A stretch of DNA of 64,000 nucleotides from positions 620,001-684,000 of the forward strand of contig NZ_JPZL01000002.1 of assembly GCF_000759345.1 (NCBI RefSeq), written 5' to 3'. The translations under genes were made by a program, and so were the position numbers. This DNA is from Litchfieldella xinjiangensis (lineage in GTDB: Bacteria; Pseudomonadota; Gammaproteobacteria; Pseudomonadales; Halomonadaceae). Positions 7,931 to 17,070 of the stretch are shown one piece after another. The notes below the pieces were generated by a model, which was given only the letters and a program-made list of their open reading frames with translations, had not been told where the DNA came from and did not search any database. Position 1 is the first letter of the stretch. Each line of letters starts with the position of its first letter.

Positions 7931-9508
7931 TTACGCTTCGCGCTTGCCATCCACTAGGCGCGACACCTGCCACGGGTTGCCGTCCTTGAGCGGCTCGGGC
8001 AGTAGCCCTTCCGGCAGCGCCTGGTAGCACACCGGACGCAGGAAGCGGAAGATCGCTGCGCTGCCTACCGAGGTGGTGCGGCTGTCGGATGTCGCCGGGT
8101 ACGGCCCGCCGTGAACCATGGCGTGGCACACCTCGACCCCGGTCGGCCAGCCGTTGGCGAGAATCCGCCCGGCCTTGCGCTCGAGTACCGGTATCAGGGC
8201 CTTGGCCGCTTGCAGGTCGCCGTCGTCCATCTGCAGGGTGATGGTCAGCTGGCCTTCGAGCTGGGCCGCCACACGCTTCACTTCATCCTGGTCGGCACAT
8301 TCGATGACCAGCGAGGTGGAGCCGAACACTTCTTCCTGAAGCTCGGTCTCGTTCAGGAAGTCGTTCGCCGTGGTGACGAACAGCCCCGCCTGGCACTGGT
8401 TGGGCGTTTCGCCCACCTGGCCACGCGCCGCTTCACGCACCTTGCTGCTGTTGGACAGCCGACCCACGCCCTGCTGGTAAGCATCGTAGATGCTCGGGGT
8501 GAGCATGGTCTGGGGCGCACTGCCCTTGACGCCTTCTGCCGCGGCCTCGACGAAGGCATCGAGCTCGGCGCCCTTGACGGCGATCACCAGGCCGGGGTTG
8601 GTGCAGAACTGGCCCGCACCCATGTTGAGCGAGCCGACGAAGCCTTCGGCGATCTGCTTGCCGCGTGCCTTGAGCGCCTCGGGCATCAGGAACACCGGGT
8701 TGATCGAGCTCATCTCCGCATACACCGGGATCGGCTGCGGGCGCGACTGGGCGGTCTTCATCAGCGCGGTACCGCCGCCCCGCGAGCCGGTAAAGCCCAC
8801 CGCCTGGATGCGCGGGTCGGCGACCAGCGCCTGGCCGATCTCGTTGCCCGAACCGAACATCAGCGAGAAGGTGCCTTCCGGCAGCCCGCACGCTTTCACC
8901 GCACGCTGTACCGCACGGCCGACCAGTTCGGAGGTGCCGGGGTGGGCGGAGTGGCCCTTGACGATCACCGGGCAGCCGGCGGCCAGTGCCGAGGCGGTAT
9001 CGCCCCCGGCCACCGAGAAGGCCAGCGGGAAGTTGCTGGCACCGAACACGGCGACCGGGCCCAGGCCGATATGGCGCTGACGCAGGTCGGCGCGCGGCAT
9101 CGGCTGGCGGTCCGGCATGGCCGGGTCGATACGCACGTCGAGCCACTCGCCGGCGCGCACCACGGAGGCGAACAGGCGCAGCTGGCCGCAGGTACGGCCG
9201 CGCTCGCCCTCAAGGCGGGCCTTGGGCAGGCCGGACTCGGCCATGGCGCGTTCGATCAGTTCATCGCCAATGCCTTCGATTTCGCTGGCGATGGTCTCGA
9301 GAAATACCGCGCGTTCCTCGAGGGACGTCTCGCGATAGGTGGCGAAGGCCGTCTCGGCGAGCTCGCAGGCACGCTCGACCTCGGCCTTGGTACCACCGGC
9401 GTAGGTGGGCTCGAGGGTCTCGTTGGTGGCCGGGTTGATGGCGTTGATGGGCTTGGAACTGCCGCTGATGGCGTCCTGGCCAATGAGTAGCTTGCCTTCC
9501 AGGGTCAT
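7931..9508 (-). CDS. Alpha-ketoglutaric semialdehyde dehydrogenase (aldehyde dehydrogenase family)
   Basis: This 525-residue enzyme is an NAD(P)-dependent aldehyde dehydrogenase of the KGSADH-III type, which oxidises 2-oxoglutarate semialdehyde to 2-oxoglutarate. [20 protein letters not shown] and FTGSRGGG are the cofactor-binding segments. The catalytic cysteine lies in [29 protein letters not shown] near the C-terminus distinguishes this group from ordinary betaine or succinate semialdehyde dehydrogenases. AAGGAG precedes the ATG at 9508. It is the last gene of the operon that runs from the TRAP genes through AraD1, the enzyme that makes its substrate, which makes the assignment strong. Confidence 0.93.
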   Translation of the reverse strand: MTLEGKLLIGQDAISGSSKPINAINPATNETLEPTYAGGTKAEVERACELAETAFATYRETSLEERAVFLETIASEIEGIGDELIERAMAESGLPKARLEGERGRTCGQLRLFASVVRAGEWLDVRIDPAMPDRQPMPRADLRQRHIGLGPVAVFGASNFPLAFSVAGGDTASALAAGCPVIVKGHSAHPGTSELVGRAVQRAVKACGLPEGTFSLMFGSGNEIGQALVADPRIQAVGFTGSRGGGTALMKTAQSRPQPIPVYAEMSSINPVFLMPEALKARGKQIAEGFVGSLNMGAGQFCTNPGLVIAVKGAELDAFVEAAAEGVKGSAPQTMLTPSIYDAYQQGVGRLSNSSKVREAARGQVGETPNQCQAGLFVTTANDFLNETELQEEVFGSTSLVIECADQDEVKRVAAQLEGQLTITLQMDDGDLQAAKALIPVLERKAGRILANGWPTGVEVCHAMVHGGPYPATSDSRTTSVGSAAIFRFLRPVCYQALPEGLLPEPLKDGNPWQVSRLVDGKREA

Positions 9509-9531
9509 GTTGAACTCCTTACTGATTGCTG

Positions 9532-10518
9532 TCAGAGCGATTTTACGTCGATAGGCGCGCTGTCCGCTTCAAAGCGTAGTGGATTGCGCAACGGACGGCC
9601 GAAATCGGCGAGGCTGATCTCGAAACGGTCACCCTCTCGGGTGCGAATGTCATCGGCGAAGCTCAGGGTTGCAGTGCCGAAGAAATGCACATGCACGTCG
9701 CCGGGCCGGCGGAAACCGACATATTTGAAGTGGTGGTGCTCGAGGTTGGCCAGGCTGTGCGCCATGTTGGCCTCACCGGTAAGGAAGGGTTTCTCCCATA
9801 CCGTCTCGTTGTCACGCACGATCCGGCTGACCCCCTCCAGGTGAGCAGGTAGCTCACCGACCAATAGCTCTGGGCCGAAGCTGCAGGCACGCAGTTTGGA
9901 GTGGGCCAGCCAAAGGTAGTTGAAGCGCTCGGTGACGTGGTCGGAGAACTCATTGCCGATGGCGTAACCCACCCGCCACGGGTGACCGTCATCGCCAATC
10001 ACATAGAGCCCGGCCAGCTCAGGCTCTTCGCCGGCGTCCTCGGCGAAGTGCGGCACGGGGATCTCGGCCTCGGGGGCGACCACGCAGGCGCCGTCGCCCT
10101 TGTAGAACCACTCCGGCTGGGCACCGGGGGTGCCGGCCTGAGGCTTGCCGCCCTCGACCCCCAGCTTGAACATGCGCATCGAATCGGTCAGCTCTGTTTC
10201 GGCGACCTGCGTCTTGGCATGCATGGCCGAGCGCGTATCCGCGCTGCCCAGATGGGTGAGGCCGGTGCCGGTAACCAGGCAGTGAGCCGGGTCCGGATGG
10301 GTCAGCGGGGGCAACAGGCGTTTCTCGTCGATCAGCTGGGCATAGTCTAGCCGGGTCTCGGTCGCGGCCGCTTCGACGACGTCGGCCAGGGAGCGCCCCG
10401 CAGCGATGGCGCGGCGGGCCAGGCTGTAGGTATCGGCATCGAGCAGCCGGACTTGGCTGTCACTTTCGACCTGGGCGGCACGCACCTGGCCCTGATGTAC
10501 ACATTGAATCAATCGCAT
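9532..10518 (-). CDS. araD1: AraD1 family 2-keto-3-deoxy-L-arabinonate dehydratase (FAH superfamily)
   Basis: This 328-residue protein belongs to the AraD1 group of the fumarylacetoacetase superfamily. That group dehydrates and rearranges 2-keto-3-deoxy-L-arabinonate to alpha-ketoglutaric semialdehyde without a Schiff base. Visible marks are [14 protein letters not shown] and the acidic metal-binding block [40 protein letters not shown] lies in the C-terminal part. GAGGAAACT precedes the ATG. It sits 23 bases upstream of the semialdehyde dehydrogenase gene and downstream of GH43, consistent with the L-arabinose route. I see no aldolase-type alternative (DHDPS family) in the window. Confidence 0.88.
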   Translation of the reverse strand: MRLIQCVHQGQVRAAQVESDSQVRLLDADTYSLARRAIAAGRSLADVVEAAATETRLDYAQLIDEKRLLPPLTHPDPAHCLVTGTGLTHLGSADTRSAMHAKTQVAETELTDSMRMFKLGVEGGKPQAGTPGAQPEWFYKGDGACVVAPEAEIPVPHFAEDAGEEPELAGLYVIGDDGHPWRVGYAIGNEFSDHVTERFNYLWLAHSKLRACSFGPELLVGELPAHLEGVSRIVRDNETVWEKPFLTGEANMAHSLANLEHHHFKYVGFRRPGDVHVHFFGTATLSFADDIRTREGDRFEISLADFGRPLRNPLRFEADSAPIDVKSL

Positions 10519-10569
10519 GGCGCAGTTTCCTCAGCAAAGAGTTTGGGCGGTGACGCAGTTGTCATGACC

Positions 10570-11517
10570 TCAGGCAGCGTCCGAGGGCTTGCCAAAAACA
10601 GGGAAACCCTCTCGGTTCCATTGGATGGGTTTGACGTACGTATGCCGATTGGGGTCCCAGAGAGGATCGCCCTCGATATCGGTGTAGGTGCGAGCGTGAT
10701 ACACCAGTAGATCGGTCTGGTCGTCTTCCGCCACGGTGAAGCTGTTGTGTCCCGGGCCGAAGATAGAGTTGGGCGGGTCGCTCTCGAAAACGGGCGTTGG
10801 AGATTTGGTCCAACTGGCGGGGTCGAGCAAATCGGCATTGGCGTCCGCCCATAGCGTGCCCATGCAGTAGTTCTCGTCCGTGGCGCTGGCGGAATAGGTC
10901 AGGAAGATGCGGCCATGACGACACAGAACCGCCGGCCCTTCGTTGACCATGAACCCACGGGTCTCCCATTCGAATTCAGGTACGCTCAGGCAAACCGGAG
11001 GGCCCGAAATAGCCTCGGGAGTCTTCATGGGAGCGATATACAAGTTTGAGTTTCCCGGTATATCAGGCGCCTTCTGGGCCCACACGTAGTAGAGCGTGCC
11101 CTGGTGGACAAACGTGGTGGCATCAAGGCAGAAACTGTCGATACCAGTCTCGATCCTGACAGGAGAGCTCCACGTACCCGTAAGCGGATCGGCAGCCTCG
11201 TTGCTGATCGCATACATGCGATGCTGGAACAAGCCGTCGCGTATTTCCCGGCTCGGTGCGGCAGCGAAGTAGAGATACCAGCGACCCTGGCGATGATGTA
11301 TTTCAGGCGCCCAGATCAGCTCGCTGAAGGGACCCGATTCGGGCTTGCGCCAGACAGTGGTCGGGGTCGCCTCGGCGAGTGCCTCGATACTCTGGGCTCG
11401 GCGCAACTCCAGACGATCGTAGCTTGGCACTGATGCTGTGAAGTAGTAACTGCCGTCCTCATGCTTATGTATGTGCGGATCCGCTCGTTGTTCTATCAAG
11501 GGTCTCATTATCGCCAT
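10570..11517 (-). CDS. Glycoside hydrolase family 43, probable intracellular alpha-L-arabinofuranosidase/xylosidase
   Basis: The 315-residue protein is a single five-bladed beta-propeller of GH43. The three catalytic acids can be placed: general base Asp13 in RADPHIHKH, the pKa-modulating Asp132 in CLDATTF, and the acid Glu193 in VNEGPAVL. There is no signal peptide, so it should act in the cytoplasm on short arabino- or xylo-oligosaccharides. The adjacent GPH symporter gene, 49 bases upstream, is the natural importer for such substrates. Downstream AraD1 and the semialdehyde dehydrogenase would degrade the released L-arabinose after oxidation. Arabinosidase rather than xylosidase is preferred from context only. 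Confidence 0.85.
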   Translation of the reverse strand: MAIMRPLIEQRADPHIHKHEDGSYYFTASVPSYDRLELRRAQSIEALAEATPTTVWRKPESGPFSELIWAPEIHHRQGRWYLYFAAAPSREIRDGLFQHRMYAISNEAADPLTGTWSSPVRIETGIDSFCLDATTFVHQGTLYYVWAQKAPDIPGNSNLYIAPMKTPEAISGPPVCLSVPEFEWETRGFMVNEGPAVLCRHGRIFLTYSASATDENYCMGTLWADANADLLDPASWTKSPTPVFESDPPNSIFGPGHNSFTVAEDDQTDLLVYHARTYTDIEGDPLWDPNRHTYVKPIQWNREGFPVFGKPSDAA

Positions 11518-11566
11518 TGCCTCGTTCTGCTTTGCCGGTGTTTCGTCCCGCGATGCGTGCCCCGAC

Positions 11567-12937
11567 TCATGATGGCTTGGGGGTGGCCGTAGCCAGGGGA
11601 GAGTCGCTCAAGCGACCTGCTTTCATCTCTTCGTAGTAGCGATCGGTAATTCGGTACTTGAACATCAGGCTGCCCATCAGGGTATGGAAGAGGCCGGGGA
11701 TGATCGACAGCATCAGGGCGATGCCGGTGAGAGTGAATGCGCTCTGCTCGGTATTCGCCTCGTAATTGAAATAAGTGAGAAGCGTGCCTACCAGGAACCC
11801 GGCCACACCCATACCGGCCTTCTGAGAAAACGAGATGCCGCCGAAGGCCAGCCCGGAGACGCGTCGTCCGGTCTTGGCCTCGCCGTAATCCACCGACTCG
11901 GCAATGGCCGACCAAAAAACGGGCGCGTGTAGATCGACCACGAATGAGATAAGAAAATACAGGATGAAGGCCAGCAGGATATCGCCGGGACCCACGGCGA
12001 TGAACATGACCAGACTGAGCGCGCCGACAGCGAGCTGGCTCCAGCGGAAGAGCTGAATCTTACAGTAGCGCTTGGTGATCCAGGTCGAAGCCACCATGGC
12101 CAGGATCGCCGCGCTCACCCCGACGGTCAAGAATGCCGAGAGCATCGTGGCGTTGGCGCCGAGATAGTACTTTGCGTAATAGGCCGCCACGGAGCTGCGA
12201 ATGACGTAGCCAAGGGTGCCCGTGAAGCAGACGGCACACAGTACCAACCACTGGTCGTTCTTCATGAGTACACGCAGCTGCTGCTTGAGAGGCTTGTCCT
12301 CGATTGTGTGCTGTACACGTTCCGTCGTCGTGTAGTAGCAGAACAGGAAGAGCAACGTGGCAAGCGCGCCCATCAATCCCATGGAGAACTGATAACCGAA
12401 TTCGAGATTGCCACCCCCCACGGTCTCAGCCAGCTTCGGCACGATGATCGTGACCAGGAACGCCGCGATCTTGGCAAAGAACAAGCGATACCCGTTGGCT
12501 GATAGCCGGTCCTTTGGGTCCGGTGTCAGCACGCCGATCAATGAAATATAGGGAATGGTCACCGCAGTGAACATGAGAGTGACGAAGAGATAGGTCGAAT
12601 ACGCCCAGACCAATTTTGCGTTATAGCTCCAGTCCGGCGTGGTGAAGAGCAGGAACACCGACAACCCGAATGGGATGGAAAAGACGAGAAAATAAGGGCG
12701 GTAACGGCCCCAGCGGCTATTGAACTTATCCGTGATCAAGCCCATCAGGGGATCTGTGATGGCGTCTACCAAGCGTGCCACCAGAAAAAGGATGCCCATA
12801 TGGCTGGGCTTGAGGCCGAAAATATCCGTGTAGAAATAGGAAATGATCAGGAACATGGAGGAAATGACGATATTGATGGCCATATCGCCACTACCGAACC
12901 CGACCTTCTCCAGATAAGTGAGTCGTTGTGTCTTCAT
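11567..12937 (-). CDS. GPH family sugar:cation symporter (MFS)
   Basis: This 456-residue protein has about twelve membrane segments and belongs to the glycoside-pentoside-hexuronide:cation symporter family. The hallmark is the block RLVDAITDPLMGLITDKF after the second helix, followed by SRWGRYRPYFLVFSIPFG. The second half keeps ESVDYGEAKTGRRVSGLAFG, another GPH signature. ATG at 12937 is used; a TTG codon lies just before it. It stands directly upstream of the GH43 gene and downstream of the TRAP genes. It probably imports arabino- or xylo-oligosaccharides or alpha-arabinosides; the substrate is inferred from GH43. Confidence 0.92.
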   Translation of the reverse strand: MKTQRLTYLEKVGFGSGDMAINIVISSMFLIISYFYTDIFGLKPSHMGILFLVARLVDAITDPLMGLITDKFNSRWGRYRPYFLVFSIPFGLSVFLLFTTPDWSYNAKLVWAYSTYLFVTLMFTAVTIPYISLIGVLTPDPKDRLSANGYRLFFAKIAAFLVTIIVPKLAETVGGGNLEFGYQFSMGLMGALATLLFLFCYYTTTERVQHTIEDKPLKQQLRVLMKNDQWLVLCAVCFTGTLGYVIRSSVAAYYAKYYLGANATMLSAFLTVGVSAAILAMVASTWITKRYCKIQLFRWSQLAVGALSLVMFIAVGPGDILLAFILYFLISFVVDLHAPVFWSAIAESVDYGEAKTGRRVSGLAFGGISFSQKAGMGVAGFLVGTLLTYFNYEANTEQSAFTLTGIALMLSIIPGLFHTLMGSLMFKYRITDRYYEEMKAGRLSDSPLATATPKPS

Positions 12938-12993
12938 CAATCATACCTATCGGGTCTGACGTGTGGGCTGTCTCGTGAAAACCTTAAAAGGGC

Positions 12994-14295
12994 TTATAGC
13001 GGCCAGATGGCCAGCTGCGGCCACATCAGCAGGGCGGCCAGTACACAGAGCTGGATCAACATGAAGGGCAACACCGAGATATAGATGTCCTTCAGGCTGA
13101 CTTCGGGCGGCGCCACGCTTTTGAGGTAGAAAGCGGCCGGGCCGAATGGCGGCGACAGAAACGAGACCTGCATGTTCACGGCGAACAGGATGCCGAACCA
13201 GATCGGGTCGTATCCCAGTTGCGTGACGATGGGCAGGAAGATCGGTAGCGCAAGCATGGCGATGCCGATCCAGTCGAGGAACAGCCCCAGCACCAGCATG
13301 ATGCCCATCATGATCAGAATGATGACGATCGGTGCCACATCGAGGCCCAGGATCAACCCCGAGACGAAGCGGTTGCCGCCCATCAGGTTGTAGACGCCGA
13401 CCAGGGCGGCGGCGCCGATGCCGATCCAGATGATCATGCCGCAGGTGTTCAGCGTCTGGCCCAGGCTGTGGTGCAGCATGCCCAGCGAGAATTCACGCCG
13501 CACGATAATGGCCAGCACGACCCCGAACACGCCCATGGCCGCGGCCTCGGTGACCGAGGCGATACCGCCATAGATCGTGCCCAGCACCAGGAAGGCAATC
13601 AGGCCCGGAAGCAGGATGGCCTTGATCGCATCGAGCTTGCTCGCGAAGGGGTTGTCCTGGGTCTCTGCGGTCAGTGGCGGGCCCATCTCCGGATTCTTGA
13701 GACAGCGCACCAGGACATAGGCGATATATGAGCCCATCAGAATCACCGCCGGGGTGATGGCCGCGGTGAACAGCTCAGCGATCGAGACACTGGCGATCAG
13801 GCCGTAGATGATCAGCACGATGGACGGCGGCATCATGGTGCCCAGGGCGCCGCCGGCACATACCACGCCGATCGACAGGCGCTTGTCATAGCCCAGGCGC
13901 AGCATCTGGGGTAGCGCCAGGATACCCAGCAGCACGATCTCGCCTCCGATGATGCCGGACAGTGCGGCAAGGAAGAAGGCCACCACGATGGTCTGGACGG
14001 CCACGCCCCCGGGCAGGCGTCCGGCGAACACGCGCATGGCATTGAACAGGTCCTTGGCGATGCCTGATCGATCCAGCAGCGAGGCCATGAGCACGAACAT
14101 CGGTACGGCAACCAGCGAGTACTCGGTGATAAAACCGTAGACCCGGCTGGTGACCAGCGGCAGGGCGGTCTCGCCAAACCAGCCGAAGGTGAAGATCATT
14201 GCCACCAGGCCGGTGATGAAAGCCAGGGGCAAACCGGTGACCAGCAGGGCGAAGATGGAACCGACCATCAACAGCGTCGCCGTTGCGATATCCAT
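12994..14295 (-). CDS. TRAP transporter large permease subunit DctM (second system)
   Basis: This 433-residue integral membrane protein is the large subunit of the second TRAP importer. The start at 14295 is marked by GGGAGGTGCGCTG just upstream; a longer in-frame reading to 14448 lies inside dctQ and is rejected. Its start overlaps the dctQ stop by one base (TGATG), which implies coupled translation. Family blocks include LFNAMRVFAGRLPGGVAVQ, LSGIIGGEIVLLGILALPQM, GALGTMMPPSIVLIIYG and VSFLSPPFGPAAFYLKSVAP near the end. The last block is characteristic of the TakP/mannitol-type branch of TRAP large subunits. Confidence 0.95.
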   Translation of the reverse strand: MDIATATLLMVGSIFALLVTGLPLAFITGLVAMIFTFGWFGETALPLVTSRVYGFITEYSLVAVPMFVLMASLLDRSGIAKDLFNAMRVFAGRLPGGVAVQTIVVAFFLAALSGIIGGEIVLLGILALPQMLRLGYDKRLSIGVVCAGGALGTMMPPSIVLIIYGLIASVSIAELFTAAITPAVILMGSYIAYVLVRCLKNPEMGPPLTAETQDNPFASKLDAIKAILLPGLIAFLVLGTIYGGIASVTEAAAMGVFGVVLAIIVRREFSLGMLHHSLGQTLNTCGMIIWIGIGAAALVGVYNLMGGNRFVSGLILGLDVAPIVIILIMMGIMLVLGLFLDWIGIAMLALPIFLPIVTQLGYDPIWFGILFAVNMQVSFLSPPFGPAAFYLKSVAPPEVSLKDIYISVLPFMLIQLCVLAALLMWPQLAIWPL

Positions 14296-14891
14296 CAGCG
14301 CACCTCCCGGCCGGGACGCGCCCGCAGTGACTGGATCAGGTGCAGCAGGGCCTGCAACGTCATCAGGGCCAGGGCGAACAGGATCACGCCCTTGATCATG
14401 GCGGGGAAGGGCGGATTCCAGGAGGTGCCGGAGCGCTCGAGACTCCATTCGCCGAGGGGATTATGCGAGGCTTTCCAGAACATAATGAACGCCGCATAGC
14501 TCATGGCCAGACAGAAGCCGAGCGTTACCAGGTCATTGAATCGATCCATCCACCCCTTCAGGCGTGGGCTGACGTTGTCGTAGAGCACCTTGACCCGGAT
14601 ATGACTGTTTCTGGCCAGGGCCGCAGGGCCGCCCAACGCGAAGCTGACGGCAATCAGGAACACGACGCTTTCGTGGACCCAGGAGGTGGGATTGTTGAAG
14701 GCGTAGCGCATGAAGACTTCGACGACACTGATGGCCATGGCCAGCAGAATCATCCAGGCGGCGCCCCGCGCGCCTCGCGCAATCATACGATCGAGGGCAT
14801 TGCGTTCCGGCGAAGGCTCCTCGACCTGTTCGACGATCTCGGCGAGCTTCTTGTCGGGCGGGGCTTTCGGATCGTGGGTAGGCTGCGACAT
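14295..14891 (-). CDS. TRAP transporter small permease subunit DctQ (second system)
   Basis: This 198-residue membrane protein is the small TRAP subunit. A polar N-terminus of about 30 residues, acidic and proline-rich, precedes four hydrophobic segments. Signature residues include VFMRYAFNNPTSWVHESVVF and ALARNSHIRVKVLYDNVSPR. It lies between dctP (70-base gap) and dctM (1-base overlap) in the minus-strand operon. Small subunits of the TakP type are longer than the 160-residue minimal form, as here. Substrate cannot be read from it. Confidence 0.93.
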   Translation of the reverse strand: MSQPTHDPKAPPDKKLAEIVEQVEEPSPERNALDRMIARGARGAAWMILLAMAISVVEVFMRYAFNNPTSWVHESVVFLIAVSFALGGPAALARNSHIRVKVLYDNVSPRLKGWMDRFNDLVTLGFCLAMSYAAFIMFWKASHNPLGEWSLERSGTSWNPPFPAMIKGVILFALALMTLQALLHLIQSLRARPGREVR

Positions 14892-14961
14892 GGCGGGTCT
14901 CGATAGGCGTCGCGGGCCGCCAGTCGCCTGAGGGCCCGCTGTGGATTGCCGGTGGAAACGA

Positions 14962-15981
14962 TTAGAGCAGGTTGCGCGAGCGCAGGAAGGCGGTCGCCGA
15001 ATCGTAGATTTTCTGGGTCATCTCGTTCTGTCCGGCCCACTCCTTCCACTCTTCTTCTGCCGCGGCGCTGAACTTGCGACGCTCCTCGGCGGGCAGGTCA
15101 TAAGGGTGGACGTCCGGGTCTTCCTGCAGACGCTGTAGGGTCTCGATGTCCTGAGCCTTGAGGCGGGCGATCAGGTCATAGGCCATGCCGTCGAAGGCGA
15201 CTTCGAGGGTCGACTTGAGATCCTCGGGCAGGCCGTCCCAGATATCCTTGTTCACCGAGACGGCAATCATCGGCATGGAGTGGAACCCCGGATACAGCGG
15301 GTAGGGGGCGAACGCGTGCAAGCCCATGGCGTCATTATTGGACAGCACCGTGGAGTCGGCGGCGTCGATGACCTTCTTCTCCAGGGCGGTGTACACCTCG
15401 GAGCCAGGCAGATTGACCGGACTTGCGCCGATGCGCTCGAAGACGTTGTAGACCATGCCCTGCGGGGCGCGGATCTTGAGGCCTTCGAAGTCATCCAGCG
15501 TCTCGATCTTGACGGTAGAGGGCACCGATTCGAGCGGGAAGGTGGCGGCACTGATCAGGTGGACGCCATACGGCTCCGCCAGTTCGTTATAGAGTTCTTC
15601 GCCGCCGGCATGCTTCATGAATTCGAGGAAGTCGTAGGGGTTCTGCCAGGCGCCGACCAGGTTGCCCAGCATGCCGAACGCCGGGTCCTGGCCCGAGAAG
15701 TAGCTGGGATCGGTCATGTGGCCTTGCAGGATACCGGCACTCACGGCTTCCAGGGTCTCGGTCGGCCCCACCACGGAATTGATTGGCATCACCTCGATCT
15801 CGACCCGACCGTCGGTCATGCGCGTGATCTTCTCGGCCCACTCCTGCTTGATCTTGAAGCTGGGCTCGCCGGAGGTCTCCGATGCCTGGAACTTCCATTC
15901 ATACTCCGCGGCCTGGGCGGCGGATAGGCCCACCAGCAGGGCCGAGCCGGTGATGATGAGGCTGTTCTTGAGATTGAGCAT
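14962..15981 (-). CDS. TRAP transporter substrate-binding protein DctP (second system)
   Basis: This 339-residue protein has a clear signal peptide (LIITGSALLVGLSAAQAAEY, cleavage after AQA near residue 24) and a DctP solute-binding fold. The carboxylate-binding arginine lies in LKIRAPQG. LPGSEVYTALEKKVIDAADS replaces the common QENP block and places it in the TakP-like subgroup that binds keto or hydroxy acids. It opens the seven-gene operon ending in the semialdehyde dehydrogenase. A GntR-type palindrome lies 38-54 bases upstream of its start. L-arabinonate or another pentonate is an attractive ligand, but this is inference from the operon. Confidence 0.93.
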   Translation of the reverse strand: MLNLKNSLIITGSALLVGLSAAQAAEYEWKFQASETSGEPSFKIKQEWAEKITRMTDGRVEIEVMPINSVVGPTETLEAVSAGILQGHMTDPSYFSGQDPAFGMLGNLVGAWQNPYDFLEFMKHAGGEELYNELAEPYGVHLISAATFPLESVPSTVKIETLDDFEGLKIRAPQGMVYNVFERIGASPVNLPGSEVYTALEKKVIDAADSTVLSNNDAMGLHAFAPYPLYPGFHSMPMIAVSVNKDIWDGLPEDLKSTLEVAFDGMAYDLIARLKAQDIETLQRLQEDPDVHPYDLPAEERRKFSAAAEEEWKEWAGQNEMTQKIYDSATAFLRSRNLL

Positions 15982-16018
15982 ACGGGCTCCACAGGGTTGC
16001 TTGTTATTTAATGCCTTT

Positions 16019-16035
16019 CATATGTTGAACATAAA
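16019..16035. promoter_or_regulatory. Imperfect 17-bp operator in front of the TRAP/AraD1 operon
   Basis: CATATGTTGAACATAAA differs only at its last two bases and its central base from the perfect palindrome at 27828-27844, in front of the second gntR gene. A weaker partner, ATGTACAACATATA, follows at 16042-16055. The sites lie between the divergent dctP and sugar dehydrogenase starts, so one regulator could control both. Confidence 0.65.
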
Positions 16036-16123
16036 GAAATCATGTACAACATATACTTTAGTCGTGTCGCGCTTGTAAGCTGGGTTACGTAGTTTCTAAC
16101 GACTTGAATATTCAGGAATCGTC

Positions 16124-17050
16124 ATGAAGAAAATCGAAGTGGGACTGGTCGGTGTCGGCAAGATCGTGCGTGATCAACATCTGGCTGCCATTGAGAGTGT
16201 CCCGCAACTCCACCTCACGGCCAGTGCCGACCCGTATGCCCGGCTGGACGATCTGCCAGGCTACGACTCGCTGACAGCGATGCTGGATGATCGACCGGCG
16301 CTGTCCGCAGTTGCGATATGTACCCCGACTCATCTGCGTTATGCCCAGGCACGACTCGCGCTGGAGCAGGGCAAGCACGTGCTGCTGGAAAAACCCCCCG
16401 GGGCTACCTTGAGCGAGGTCGAGGATCTCATCGAGCTGGCCGATCGGCAGGGCGTGACCCTATTCGCTGCGTGGCATTCGCGTTTCGCTCCCGTCGTCGA
16501 GGATGCTCGGGCGTGGCTACGAGACAAGCGAATCCAGCGTGTCGAGATCAATTGGAAAGAAGACGTGAAAGTCTGGCATCCCGGTCAGGCCTGGATCTGG
16601 GAGCCGGGCGGCATGGGGGTGTTCGATCCCGGCATCAACGCGCTGTCGATCGTCACGGCGATTCTTCCCCGCGCATTCTTCCTGCGTGAGGCCACGCTGG
16701 ATATCCCTGAAAATTGCCAGACCCCCATCGCGGCACGCCTGGCATTTACCGACGCGGATGAACTGCCGATTCATGCCGATTTCGATTTCCGCCAGCCCAG
16801 TCCTCCCATCTGGGAAATCCATGTCGAGACCGATGCCGGCCGGTTGAGCCTGAGCCGGGGCGGGTGTCGCCTGGAGCACGACGGCGCCTTGATCAAGGAT
16901 GAGGAGGAGCGGGAATACGCCTCGCTGTATGCCCGCTTTGCCGAGTTGATCGAGCAATCGCGTAGCGATGTCGATCTGGCACCGTTACGCCATGTGGCGG
17001 ACGCGTATCTTTATGGGCGGCGCGAACCGACGGCCCCGTTTCACGAGTGA
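16124..17050 (+). CDS. Gfo/Idh/MocA family L-arabinose/D-galactose 1-dehydrogenase
   Basis: The 308-residue enzyme has an N-terminal Rossmann fold (VGLVGVGKIVRDQHL, residues 5-19) and the conserved LLEKPPGATLSEV, whose lysine is catalytic in this superfamily. HSRFAPVVEDAR and the WKEDVKVWHPGQAWIWEPGG block are typical of the NAD(P)-dependent D-galactose/L-arabinose 1-dehydrogenase group. The product would be the sugar lactone. It is divergent from the TRAP/AraD1 operon and close to araFGH and the arabinonate dehydratase. This supports the first step of L-arabinose oxidation. D-galactose may also be accepted, as in characterised relatives. Confidence 0.85.
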   Translation: MKKIEVGLVGVGKIVRDQHLAAIESVPQLHLTASADPYARLDDLPGYDSLTAMLDDRPALSAVAICTPTHLRYAQARLALEQGKHVLLEKPPGATLSEVEDLIELADRQGVTLFAAWHSRFAPVVEDARAWLRDKRIQRVEINWKEDVKVWHPGQAWIWEPGGMGVFDPGINALSIVTAILPRAFFLREATLDIPENCQTPIAARLAFTDADELPIHADFDFRQPSPPIWEIHVETDAGRLSLSRGGCRLEHDGALIKDEEEREYASLYARFAELIEQSRSDVDLAPLRHVADAYLYGRREPTAPFHE

Positions 17051-17070
17051 GCCAGCGTTTCGCGGATTCG

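Noticed and set aside
9496-9510. CATGTTGAAC-like match to the GntR operator at the start of the semialdehyde dehydrogenase gene
   Set aside because: Only one half matches, and the bases are the start codon and the spacer to the ribosome site; it lies inside the operon, not at a promoter.
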